Source of the DNA: Phycisphaerae bacterium
GTDB taxonomy: Bacteria > Planctomycetota > Phycisphaerae > FEN-1346 > JAACEH01
Direction of reading: 5' to 3'
Length of the DNA stretch: 35,295 nucleotides
Assembly (NCBI GenBank): GCA_012729015.1
Contig: JAAYDY010000105.1
Location: forward strand, 1-35,295
Made by a program: the position numbers and the translations under genes. Position 1 is the first letter of the stretch. Each line of letters opens with the position of its first letter. Positions 16,401-23,780 of this stretch are shown piece after piece. Under the pieces are notes generated by a model, which worked only from the letters and a program-made list of their open reading frames with translations, was not told the origin of the DNA and searched no databases.

Positions 16401-17860
16401 GGATTGCCCGCGGCGTCGTCACGCGTTCCGAGGTAGAAGCGTCTGGTTTCCCCAAGGCCCGGCGCGAGGTCGGTGAAATCGAAGACAAACGAGCCGTCAC
16501 AGGCGGTGGTGGTGCCGTCGAAGGCCAGCGCGCCGCCATGGCCGTAGATCATCGCAGGCGTCCACAGGCTGGCCGGTGTTGTGGCGCCGGTGGTCGAGAG
16601 GCCCAGATTCATGTAGAGCTGGTTGCGCGCGGCATGGTTTGCTGTGAACTGGGCGAGCAGTTTCGGCCGGTAGGAGGGATAGGCCACGCTGTAGAGCACG
16701 CGACTGGCCCACCAGCCTTCCACTCGCGACGGCTGCGAAGGAGCGGGCGTGACCTGGGAGGCGGCTCCGATGCCGTCGTAGGCGAACCAGATGAAGCCGC
16801 TGTCGTGCCACCCGTCGCCCCGCGAGTTGGCAATGCGAAAGGCCCCCTTCTCTCCATCGTCCACAACGTCGTTGCCGTTGACGTCGGTCCAGATATCGTC
16901 GCAGTAGCCGACGATGGTCATGGCGTGGCCTTCCTGGGAGCCGTTGACCCAGACGGCGACGTCCTTGCCGATGAACGCGTCGTCGGCCGTCGTCGCGGGG
17001 TCGTCCTTGATCGTCGAATACTGCCACGAGGCGATGTAGGTGCTGAAGTTCAGGACATAGCCGTCGTTGAGCAGCGTCTTGACGGCTTCGCGGCCGGTCT
17101 CGGTGTCCAGGTCGTACATGGGGCCGTAACTCTGCATGCGGTAGCTGATGGCGCGGCGCCAGACGGCCGGGTCGGTGGACCAGTAGAACAGGCCGTCCTC
17201 GGGCGACATCTCGGCCCAGGTGGCCGCGCCGTGCTTCATCTGGATGGCGAAGGCGGCCCAGGTGGTGCTGCCCCAGTCGACGCCGTTGTTGAGCATGTTG
17301 TAGGTCCAGGCCGGGGAGAACTTGTTGGTATTGTCGAGGGGGTCTTTGACGTTCCATCCGCGGGCCAGAGCCGTCATGTGCGTCATCTGGTAGTAGGTGG
17401 CGGAGAATGAGGCGCATGAGCCGCCGTTCTGCATGCGGATCGGCGGGAAGTAGGGCAACGTGCTGTTGTCGACATACGAGGGCAGTTCGAGACCCTCGCC
17501 ATCGAGCGTGCGAACGGTTGCCGACGCAGCCTTCAACGTCTGAGAGGAGGAGGCAGGCACGATTTCGCCGCCCACGGGCACGAGTTCCAGATCGTCCTGG
17601 TTCAGTGGCGGCAACCCCTTGGAGCGACGATGAGCGTTGACTCGCTCGAGCCCGATGGGGTTGAGCCGCACGCGGCCGACGCGCACGGTGTGCTTCTCGA
17701 AGTGCTTCAACTGTTCGGCCGTCAAGGGGATGCACTCGCCCACGCGCTTGCGGGACTTGTCGGCCGCGGCATTCTTCTGGTCGGCGTGCGACACGCCAGC
17801 CAGCACTGCTATAAGAGCGACCACCATCAGGTGTGATGTCGGAATGCGATTGATTCTCAT
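13496..17860 (-). CDS. Exported papain-like (C1A) cysteine peptidase with PKD and DNRLRE modules
   Basis: The ATG at 17860 is chosen over upstream in-frame codons because AAGGAG lies seven nt upstream and the product then begins with a signal peptide (1-26, GVSHA). The 1454-residue protein has a propeptide-like region (27-135) and a papain-family domain (about 136-400): oxyanion Gln144 and Cys149 in MQNGGSCASF, His312 in GHAMTIVGY, and Asn345 in IANSRGDGW. Three PKD domains (about 531-618, 920-1006, 1189-1276) and two DNRLRE-type modules (1014-1184, 1281-1450) follow, with an unassigned beta-rich segment at 620-918. The two PKD+DNRLRE units are a 267-residue tandem duplication. All catalytic residues are present, so it is probably an active peptidase held at a surface or polymer. 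It is the middle gene of a probable operon; a strong hairpin lies just upstream of its ribosome binding site. Confidence 0.93.
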   Translation of the reverse strand: MRINRIPTSHLMVVALIAVLAGVSHADQKNAAADKSRKRVGECIPLTAEQLKHFEKHTVRVGRVRLNPIGLERVNAHRRSKGLPPLNQDDLELVPVGGEIVPASSSQTLKAASATVRTLDGEGLELPSYVDNSTLPYFPPIRMQNGGSCASFSATYYQMTHMTALARGWNVKDPLDNTNKFSPAWTYNMLNNGVDWGSTTWAAFAIQMKHGAATWAEMSPEDGLFYWSTDPAVWRRAISYRMQSYGPMYDLDTETGREAVKTLLNDGYVLNFSTYIASWQYSTIKDDPATTADDAFIGKDVAVWVNGSQEGHAMTIVGYCDDIWTDVNGNDVVDDGEKGAFRIANSRGDGWHDSGFIWFAYDGIGAASQVTPAPSQPSRVEGWWASRVLYSVAYPSYRPKLLAQFTANHAARNQLYMNLGLSTTGATTPASLWTPAMIYGHGGALAFDGTTTACDGSFVFDFTDLAPGLGETRRFYLGTRDDAAGNPATLSAFTLIDVVHGAETVCTQTPLVVDNQSVQYIYLDHYYGGNQVPIADAGPDIKVADVDQNNSETVTLDGSASTDPDAGIIVSYVWSENAVQIATGATADVTLAVGTHAITLVVTDNDGGTGEDALLVKVGPGGVTLSYSGADLSQGTGTMTIRCTDAVSGDLWDVDVRRVSAGYIVYMPRFDDLTDSGYFNYAPGLGDSTSGLFTAHTKYYSGVFDVSFEELYKGTDYYQYAVTCRRMATGVEQWRTVTTYTINPATTTGTQWTAQVVFTNTSGGSLSGSYANNSVVSFLSLGIGGYGSTGGSCLSAYSDGVSFHRLPGGVYDAVWIITDNIDPTNDLRESNQPAWGVGEVLANSITSALGLAAERSFLMTTDLANNSTNTYNFDVALEATRLLFKVNPNNFGQPASIPADWTMTRNMTLDINIASAAANVPPVADAGVDQEVADSDDDGYEAVALDGSGSTDSDGDIVSYAWTWSGGQATGVTPEVQLAVGTHTITLTVTDDDDATAQDTVVVTVHEKPSEVTVTYQVTASEDDTYATSSTNNHLYTTMIWPYTSDAWRSFMRWQIDVPAGATILSAHMEVCAHSTTSNASTVQLQLLDYDSCPAFNTANPFGWPVTGSTVNWTLNAWTAGEWDTSAAYDMKDIVQAFVDRGGYAPGNYLGLRGVSYPPSSSRWARTYNYTGNESGARLVVTYEIPEVNELPTADAGQDQDVIDADSGGYETVTLDGSGSSDADGEIVSYAWTWSGGQATGIAPEVQLAVGTHTITLTVTDDGDATAEDTVVVTVIAPTVVQYQVAASEDDTYATSSTNNHAYTTMIWPYTSDAWRSFMRWQLDIPAGATVLAAHVEICAHNTYSNAGTVQLQLLDYDSCPALNTANPFAWAVAGDPVNWTLAPWTAGQWDASADIADIVQEFIGRGSYAPGNYLGLRSVSVPTSYSRWARTWNYAGNQSGAKLVVTYAVLSGN
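13502..15103 (-). repeat. 801-bp tandem duplication inside the C1A peptidase gene
   Basis: Units 15103-14303 and 14302-13502 encode consecutive PKD+DNRLRE pairs (residues 920-1186 and 1187-1453) at an exact spacing of 801 bp (267 codons). The DNA is close to identical over long stretches, for example the 'gccagatcatggtggtgtag' tract near 13936 and 14737. This suggests recent or homogenised duplication. Confidence 0.85.
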
Positions 17861-17875
17861 TGGTGTTCTCCTTGT

Positions 17876-17912
17876 GTCCGGCCGCCCCTGGATGATTCGG
17901 GGGCGGCCGGAC
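17876..17912 (-). terminator. Perfect 13-bp hairpin between two operon genes, touching the next ribosome binding site
   Basis: GTCCGGCCGCCCC (17876-17888) and GGGGCGGCCGGAC (17900-17912) form a perfect stem with an 11-nt loop. On the minus strand it begins 18 nt after the stop of the 1371-residue gene and ends 3 nt before the AAGGAG of the peptidase gene. It has no T-tract. It may be a partial terminator, an mRNA processing or stabilising element, or a translational control element. Confidence 0.55.
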
Positions 17913-17930
17913 GAGTTTGAGTGCCAAGGG

Positions 17931-20900
17931 TCAGTTCTGCGGCGGCCACGCGGGAATATCCCGCACGTTGTCTCCGGTGAAGTCGCCCTGCTGGTATTGC
18001 TGGACGTTGATGCTGGAGCCGATGTTGCTTCCGCCGGAGCCGTTTCCGGCGGCCGGGCTGCCCGCGAGCACGCTGAAGTCCAACTGGCAGTCCGCCTTGG
18101 TCTTCCAGTTGGCGACACCGCCAATCCTGAAGAGCGGCTCGTTCATGGCGGGAGCGAACTCGATGTAGTCTCCGTGGGCGTCCGTGCCCGTAGCGGTGAT
18201 CGTTCGCATGACTCCATCAAATGCCACTTCGATGTGGTCGCCGACCAGGTAATGGCTTGCGTTGGCTGCCAGGTAGAGTTTCGCCGTGGTGTAGTGAGGC
18301 ACGGCGATCAGACTCGTCGGCGTGATAAAGACGGGCGCGTTGACAAACAACGGGTCGGCATAGTAGGAATGCGTGTCCTGCCCGCTGGCGGCCACATAGG
18401 CGGCGAACTGGGAGTTGACGCCGTTCCAGATGATGATCTGCTCGGCCGGCAGACCCGAGGCGTGGCAGAAGATGTTGTGGTCGCTGGCGTATCCCTGGGT
18501 GCTGCTGGCATGGTAGAACGGACCGTGATTGCCGTCGTAGTAGATGTTGTTCGTCAGGCTGTGGTTGGGTTGGCTGGGGTCGAGCGAGAACGGCGAGATT
18601 CCCGACAAGGCGAACACGTTGTGGTCGATCATGGTGTCATGCGCCCCGAGACCGAGCTGGAACAGGCCCTGGACGGAGCCGACACACACATTGTTGGTGG
18701 CCAGAATGTTGGTGGTGTACTGGATCAGCCCGGCCTGGAAACCGTACATCATCACATTGCTGTCCAAGGTGATGCCGTCGCAGTCGCCATAGAGAGCCTG
18801 CTGGCTGTACACCTGGAAGGAATCCGGGTGCCCCCAGAAGCAGTGATGGTGAATGTAGTTGCGGGCGACGTAGATGTCCGAGTTGCCATGGATGATCGAG
18901 ACTCCGTCTTCTTCGACGTTCCTGGCGATCTCGTTCTCATAGATGTCGATGCCATGGCAGTAGACGTTGATCACAACGCCATAGCCGTTGTCAATGACGA
19001 GCGAGTTGCGCAATGTGCCGCCGTTGACGGTGGTGAACAGAACTCCGAAGTGGTTGTTGTCGTGAATGATGCAGTTGCTGACGACGACGTCGCTCGCGGA
19101 ACCGGTGCTGCCGACGGCATTGTGGCCGTTGCAGTGGCGCACCTCGAAGCCGTCGTACACGATGCCGCTCCGCCCCGCCCAGTTCAGGAGCGGGAGGATG
19201 TTCTTGCCGGCTTCGAACATGTGCCCCGAGGGGCTTCCGGAATCGTGCGGCCAGACGTACAGGCGGTATTGACCGCCTCCCAGGCTCTTGCAGCACCACT
19301 CGCCGGGGTGGTCCATCAAGACAATCTTGTTGGACAAGTAGTAGTAATCTTCGCCGGCCTCAGGACCGTCATTGCCATACTCCGTGGCCACCCAGGGGCT
19401 GACGGTCACGGTGTGCGTTGCCGGGTCATAGGCGGTGACGACAGCGTCGTCGGACTCGGCCGGATCGTAATTGACGAAGTACATCTCCGCCCCGACCCAG
19501 TAGTTGGGATCGGCCTGCGTGAGGTGAACCGAGTCGATCACGTGGTAGCTGTCGCTGGAGGCGGTCACGCACCACCAGCCGTAGTCGGGCTTGCGGGCCT
19601 TGCGGCACTTCACCCCGTCCTCGTAGAGGAGTCGGGGAACCCAGTTGATGTCCTTGTAGTAGATGTTGGCGTGGTTCGGGTTGCCCTCGGACAGTTCCTG
19701 CGTCAATTGCTGCCATCCGGTGATTTCCTCGGCGCCGCTGACAACCACGCGATCGCCCGGGTTGGCCTGGAACGTGATCGGGTTTCCGTCGTCGCCGGAG
19801 TAGGCGGGCATCACCGATTCGCGGTAGATGCCGGCCTTGACGATGACCGTGTCGCCCGCCTGGGCCAGCTCAGCCCCCCGGCTGATGGTCAGCAGAGGCA
19901 AAGCCTCGCTGCCGGGATTGTCGTCATTGGCCGACGGGTGGCCCTGATCCACGTAGTACGTCTTCGGCAGGCGGTTGGTGACGACAACGGTCACCGAGTC
20001 GTCATCGGTCGTATCGTCGGCGTCGGTGACGGTGAGGGTAATGACGTGCGTGCCTGCGCCGAGGACCACCTGGGCCGTCTCGGTCGTGGCGATCGTGTTG
20101 CCGCCGAGCGTCCACACGTAGCTGGTGATGGGGCCTTCGACGTCGAACGACCCCGATCCATCAAGGATGACGGTCGCCTCCTCCTGAAGGCCGGCGTCGA
20201 TGTTCTGGTCGGTCCCGGCGTCGGCCCACGGAGCGAACTGGGTGCCGACGGTCGAGATAACGCCGTTCCATTGCATGCTGACCGATTGACCGGTCGCAAG
20301 CATGGCCCCATTGCCGAAGGGTTTTCTCTGGTTGGTGATGCGGCACACGACGCCGTCGGTGGCATTGATGAGGGTGGAGCCGTACATCTGGTTCGCCGCG
20401 TCGTTGTAGCCGAAATCCATGTCCGGGCACTGCAACTCGAACGTGAGTCCCGGACGCATGTTCAGCGCCTGCGTGGCGGCGTTGTCCTTGACGACGTGCT
20501 TTGCGTGGAACCCGGGGATGTTGGAGACAACGGTCGAGCCGTACCAGTCGTAGATGTCGTAGAGCTGGTGCCCGTCGGTCACGTCGGTCAGGTGGGCATT
20601 GGGTTTTCCCGTGGCCTGGGTGGGGTTGACGATGCTCCAGGTGGTGTAACCTCCGTGGCGAAGAGCCAGGAGACCGGAACCGGCCACTCCGTAGGCATTC
20701 GCCAGGTCGTAATCCGAGCCGCTCGCGTTGGTGATGGTCACGGTGCCGGAGATGGGGACGATGTAGTCTGCGCCGTCGCACACGGGGGCGGCGATACAGA
20801 CCGTGAGCGTGGCCGTCACGGCCGTGGCAAGTGACTTCTCCCGCATGAACTCGTAATAGGCGGCCGTCTGTCCGCCGGCGTCGGAGAACGTGGCTCCGGC

Positions 20901-22046
20901 GAAGCCGCCCATCTCCAGCAGGCCCTCCGACCAGTTGTGCACGGCGCCCTCGGGAGAGTAGTTGAAGGCCGTGGCGCCATAGGCCAGGTCATAGAACTCC
21001 GCCAGGGTGCCCGCCTCGGCTACCAGGTGCCCCGTGTGATCCTGCCCTTCCAGGGGAACGAAGAACCGCATCTGGCAGATGTCTGTTTCGCCGTCATTGG
21101 CGGTGACGATCAGGGGGCGGTACTGGTAGGTTGCGTTCGGCGTCCCATAGGCATACGAGAGAGCCACGGCCGCGGGCTCATTGACGACAATCTGCACCGT
21201 TGCTTCGTCTGTGGCGGCCTGATTGTCGGTCACTTCGAGCGTGATTGTGTGGGTGCCCACGCTGAGGTTCGGCTGGATGGTCTCGCCAGCACCGATGACG
21301 TTGCCCGCTTCCTTCCACACCCAACTGACGATGTAGCCGTCGGAGTCCGACGAGTCGCTGCCGTCGAGGGTGACGATCTCGTAACCGCTGTCGTCGGCGT
21401 CGGTCACTGTCTGGTTGGGCCCGGCATCGGCCACCGGCGGGGTGTTGGCCTGGACCGTGTAGGTCACCTCAAGCCGGGCACCGCTTGTGTGGGCGCCGTA
21501 GTCATACTGGTAGGCCCTCTTGAACGTGCCGGCGACCTGGCTGAGCCGCAGGCCAAGGTAGTTGTTGACGGCGTAGCTGGGCCGGTCGACGAACGCCTGG
21601 ACCAGGCTCGTTACGTCCTCGGAGGTGTACCATTGCCCTTGCGTCCACGTCCCCGGAACGGTCCAGTCCACGTATGCGGCAGTCACCGGACGGCTGAATG
21701 GACTGGTGGTGAAGGGCTGGGCGGAGTCTTCATCGAGCAGTTCGATCCGGACCGTGGACGGATTGGCATCGGCTCTCTCGCCGGTCGAGCAGACCTTGAC
21801 GACGGCCGACTGGATGGTCGCCCCCGCGGGGATGCCGATCGACCATCGAGCAAAAGACAGTCGGGTGTTGTTGCCATAGGGACAGTACAACTGGGGAATC
21901 GTGTAGTAGTTCTCGCCGCCGCTGTAGGCGACCGTATCGTCCCCCGACGACGTCAGGTAGTACACGGCCGAATCGGCCGACGCGGGCGTTGCCGGCAGAA
22001 GCCACATGCCGACGCACAGCATCCCAACCACAGCAACTCTGATCAT
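17931..22046 (-). CDS. Exported DNRLRE / PKD / right-handed beta-helix protein
   Basis: The ATG at 22046 is chosen because AAGGGAG lies six nt upstream and a signal peptide follows (1-24, ending TPASA). The 1371-residue product has a DNRLRE-type module (27-198, less similar than the other three copies in this window), PKD domains at about 202-289 and 605-690, an unassigned segment between them (293-603, with FFVPLEGQDHTGH and WNGVISTVGT), and a DUF1565-like start (KTYYVDQGHPSANDDNPGS) leading into a long right-handed beta-helix to about residue 1300. The C terminus (GDFTGDNVRDIPAW) is not a dockerin, though GDFTGDN looks like half of a calcium loop. It is the first gene of a probable three-gene operon with the C1A peptidase and the 785-residue protein, and is divergent from GntR regulator 2. 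Carbohydrate or matrix binding is inferred; lyase activity is possible but no active site was recognised. Confidence 0.9.
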   Translation of the reverse strand: MIRVAVVGMLCVGMWLLPATPASADSAVYYLTSSGDDTVAYSGGENYYTIPQLYCPYGNNTRLSFARWSIGIPAGATIQSAVVKVCSTGERADANPSTVRIELLDEDSAQPFTTSPFSRPVTAAYVDWTVPGTWTQGQWYTSEDVTSLVQAFVDRPSYAVNNYLGLRLSQVAGTFKRAYQYDYGAHTSGARLEVTYTVQANTPPVADAGPNQTVTDADDSGYEIVTLDGSDSSDSDGYIVSWVWKEAGNVIGAGETIQPNLSVGTHTITLEVTDNQAATDEATVQIVVNEPAAVALSYAYGTPNATYQYRPLIVTANDGETDICQMRFFVPLEGQDHTGHLVAEAGTLAEFYDLAYGATAFNYSPEGAVHNWSEGLLEMGGFAGATFSDAGGQTAAYYEFMREKSLATAVTATLTVCIAAPVCDGADYIVPISGTVTITNASGSDYDLANAYGVAGSGLLALRHGGYTTWSIVNPTQATGKPNAHLTDVTDGHQLYDIYDWYGSTVVSNIPGFHAKHVVKDNAATQALNMRPGLTFELQCPDMDFGYNDAANQMYGSTLINATDGVVCRITNQRKPFGNGAMLATGQSVSMQWNGVISTVGTQFAPWADAGTDQNIDAGLQEEATVILDGSGSFDVEGPITSYVWTLGGNTIATTETAQVVLGAGTHVITLTVTDADDTTDDDSVTVVVTNRLPKTYYVDQGHPSANDDNPGSEALPLLTISRGAELAQAGDTVIVKAGIYRESVMPAYSGDDGNPITFQANPGDRVVVSGAEEITGWQQLTQELSEGNPNHANIYYKDINWVPRLLYEDGVKCRKARKPDYGWWCVTASSDSYHVIDSVHLTQADPNYWVGAEMYFVNYDPAESDDAVVTAYDPATHTVTVSPWVATEYGNDGPEAGEDYYYLSNKIVLMDHPGEWCCKSLGGGQYRLYVWPHDSGSPSGHMFEAGKNILPLLNWAGRSGIVYDGFEVRHCNGHNAVGSTGSASDVVVSNCIIHDNNHFGVLFTTVNGGTLRNSLVIDNGYGVVINVYCHGIDIYENEIARNVEEDGVSIIHGNSDIYVARNYIHHHCFWGHPDSFQVYSQQALYGDCDGITLDSNVMMYGFQAGLIQYTTNILATNNVCVGSVQGLFQLGLGAHDTMIDHNVFALSGISPFSLDPSQPNHSLTNNIYYDGNHGPFYHASSTQGYASDHNIFCHASGLPAEQIIIWNGVNSQFAAYVAASGQDTHSYYADPLFVNAPVFITPTSLIAVPHYTTAKLYLAANASHYLVGDHIEVAFDGVMRTITATGTDAHGDYIEFAPAMNEPLFRIGGVANWKTKADCQLDFSVLAGSPAAGNGSGGSNIGSSINVQQYQQGDFTGDNVRDIPAWPPQN

Positions 22047-22117
22047 TGAAGTCTCCCTTCCGATGAGGATGTGCCGGACAACGGACCAACTCCGCGACAA
22101 CCGAAAGGCGGCCGAGG

Positions 22118-22131
22118 GCGTCACGTGACGC
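22118..22131. promoter_or_regulatory. Perfect 14-bp palindrome GCGTCACGTGACGC
   Basis: It lies about 70 bp upstream of the operon start, inside the predicted leader. It could be a second protein-binding site or a small RNA hairpin. The CACGTG core is a common chance palindrome. Confidence 0.3.
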
Positions 22132-22241
22132 GGGAACCGTTGATGCGCGAACGTTCACGACAGGGGCCGCCCGTGTCCTCATGTGACACCAGAGTGCGGA
22201 CACGAACCGGCGGCGGATACGGCCCAGACAATGTGCCATCA

Positions 22242-22270
22242 AGTATGACCGTGCACGGTCATGGCCACAA
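22242..22270 (-). promoter_or_regulatory. Candidate operon promoter with an 18-bp palindromic operator in the spacer
   Basis: On the minus strand TTGTGG (22270-22265) and CATACT (22247-22242) are 17 nt apart. The perfect palindrome ATGACCGTGCACGGTCAT (22245-22262) fills the spacer and overlaps the -10, the classical position for repression. Its arm is repeated at 1460-1468. The palindrome is a direct observation; the promoter is moderate and the binding protein is inferred to be one of the two GntR regulators. Confidence 0.45.
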
Positions 22271-22400
22271 GCGCGGCGGCATGGTTGGACCAGACCAGGA
22301 CGCCCCCTCCGGGCAAGGCGCTATCTACCTTTTGGGCAGTGCTTTACGAGCCCACCAGGCGGCAACTGCCTGAGTAATGAAGGAAGGCCGGACAAACTCC

Positions 22401-22428
22401 TTGCACTGGGATCGTTAAGCGTTACGAT
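22401..22428 (+). promoter_or_regulatory. Promoter of GntR regulator 2 with overlapping CGTTA repeat
   Basis: TTGCAC (22401-22406) and TACGAT (22423-22428) are separated by 16 nt. The spacer contains CGTTAAGCGTTACG (22413-22426), bounded by ATCGT and ACGAT inverted arms (22411-22428). A similar motif is repeated downstream of the promoter of regulator 1, so autoregulation is plausible. Confidence 0.5.
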
Positions 22429-22501
22429 AGTAGGTGCAGCACGCCCTGCGCAGCACCATGCTAATGCATATCTACGCCACATGTGCGATGAGGTCGTATC
22501 C

Positions 22502-23635
22502 ATGGGCCGTCCGGCGCTGACAGACAAGGTAGTGGACCGCATGCTTCGCCGGCTGGCGTCGGGCAAGTGTGCGGCCGGATCGCAGTTGGCGCCGGCGCGG
22601 GAACTGGCGGCGCACTTCGGCGTGTCGTTGCGGACCATGATGGCATCCGTTCGACGGCTGTCCCGTATGGGGCTGGTGGAGGTGCGCCAGCGACGTCCGG
22701 TCGTGGTTCTGGAAGGCGCATCCGAGCGCGCGACGGCACTGCTGCGTCCTCATGCCGAGACCAGAGCCTCGCCGCGGGTCGCGCTGCTCGTTCCGGACAA
22801 TTATCTGCCCGTGTCCCGTTATGCGTTCTACAGGGCTCTCATTGAAGCCGTTCTCTGTGAAGCTGAGCGGCAGAACCTGCGGGCCGAGGTGGTTCCGTGG
22901 AGGGTGGACGAGCAACCGGCCGTCGTCAACGAACTGCTGCGGTCTTCGTTCGATGGGGCCGTCTTCATCGGCTTGCGTCAGGAGTTCATGGTGCCGCTGA
23001 AGGTGCTGGCGGACCATGGCTTCCCGCTTCTGGTGTTCAATCGGCGCATCCGGGGGCTGGATCTTCCGACGGTGGTGATCGACGACTACCGTGCCTCGCG
23101 CAGGATGGCGGAGCACTTGGCGCGTCTTGGGCACAGAAACCTGTGTATGGTGGCGCATCCGTCGAGCTTCGCCGAAGCCGACGACAAGACGTACCGCCCC
23201 GGCAAGGCCAGTGGTTGGGTGGACTGCCTCACGGAGAACGGATTGCTCGGGACATGCATCATGCCATTGTACCTGCCGTGGGAGACGGCGTCGGGCCCCT
23301 ATTGCCGCGCCTTCCGGCAGATTCTCTCACAGGCCGACCGTCCCACGGCGATCGTGTTCGCCCACAACCCATATGCCCGGGCGTTTCTGGCGGATTTGAC
23401 GTTCAGTTCCCTTGACATTCCCGGAGACATGTCGCTGGCGGCATTCGAACCCACATCGAATCTGCCGTTGCTGCCGGGCGGCGTGATGCTGACGAGCATT
23501 GATATCGACTACGCTCGGACCGCCCAGTGCATCACCGAAACCGCACTGATGCTCCTCGCGGGCAACCCGCACCCGCCCGTGATTCGCGTGTTGCCGGACA
23601 TTCATCTCACCGACAGCATCGGCCCGGCGCCGTAG
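22502..23635 (+). CDS. GntR-type regulator with LacI-like sensor domain (regulator 2)
   Basis: The ATG at 22502 (377 residues) is preferred to the one at 22481: GAGG lies eight nt upstream, and the product then aligns from its first residues with regulator 1 (MGRPALTDKVVDRML against MPRPCIVDQITERVL). Residues 1-68 are a GntR winged helix (AGSQLAPARELAAHFGVS, RTMMASVRRL). From about residue 93 a LacI/GalR-type sensor follows with FYRALIEAV, FDGAVFIGL, PLLVFNRR, VIDDYRAS, GHRN and PTAIVFAHNPYA. The pattern of DNA-binding head with sugar-sensor body is that of AraR. It is divergent from the three-gene exported-protein operon and its promoter overlaps a repeat suitable for autorepression. Its effector is unknown. 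About 145 bp separate it from the TPR gene downstream, which has its own promoter. Confidence 0.9.
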   Translation: MGRPALTDKVVDRMLRRLASGKCAAGSQLAPARELAAHFGVSLRTMMASVRRLSRMGLVEVRQRRPVVVLEGASERATALLRPHAETRASPRVALLVPDNYLPVSRYAFYRALIEAVLCEAERQNLRAEVVPWRVDEQPAVVNELLRSSFDGAVFIGLRQEFMVPLKVLADHGFPLLVFNRRIRGLDLPTVVIDDYRASRRMAEHLARLGHRNLCMVAHPSSFAEADDKTYRPGKASGWVDCLTENGLLGTCIMPLYLPWETASGPYCRAFRQILSQADRPTAIVFAHNPYARAFLADLTFSSLDIPGDMSLAAFEPTSNLPLLPGGVMLTSIDIDYARTAQCITETALMLLAGNPHPPVIRVLPDIHLTDSIGPAP

Positions 23636-23713
23636 AGCCTATCCGGATTACCCAGCTCGGCCCAACGTCGCATCGAGAGGACCAGGAGACAAGGCACGTC
23701 TGTGAATCCTGGG

Positions 23714-23742
23714 TTGCACGCGAGAGGCCGGCAAGCTACAAT
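23714..23742 (+). promoter_or_regulatory. Promoter of the C39-TPR protein gene
   Basis: TTGCAC (23714-23719) and TACAAT (23737-23742) are 17 nt apart, about 40 nt upstream of the ATG at 23781. The match is strong, so the gene need not be read through from regulator 2. Confidence 0.7.
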
Positions 23743-23780
23743 GCCGCCGCGGTTTGACGGGAACCGATGGAAGACAACTC

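Larger units (their letters stand above)
22047..22501. other. Divergent control region between the exported-protein operon and GntR regulator 2
   Basis: No gene is supported in this 455-bp region. It contains a candidate minus-strand promoter with an 18-bp palindrome in its spacer (22242-22270), a 14-bp palindrome in the presumed operon leader (22118-22131), and the plus-strand promoter with overlapping repeat of regulator 2 (22401-22428). Confidence 0.6.

Noticed and set aside
17637..20834. A very long open frame on the plus strand (about 1065 codons) opposite the 1371- and 1454-residue genes
   Set aside because: It is antisense to two clearly domain-bearing genes, its translation is dominated by Val, Gly, Arg, Asp and His with no recognisable motif, and high GC with codon bias opens such frames. 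The same holds for 14453-17410 (+), 3601-5244 (+) and 6198-7397 (+).
22481..22501. An earlier ATG start for GntR regulator 2
   Set aside because: It has no ribosome binding site and adds residues absent from the paralogue, while the ATG at 22502 has GAGG at good spacing.
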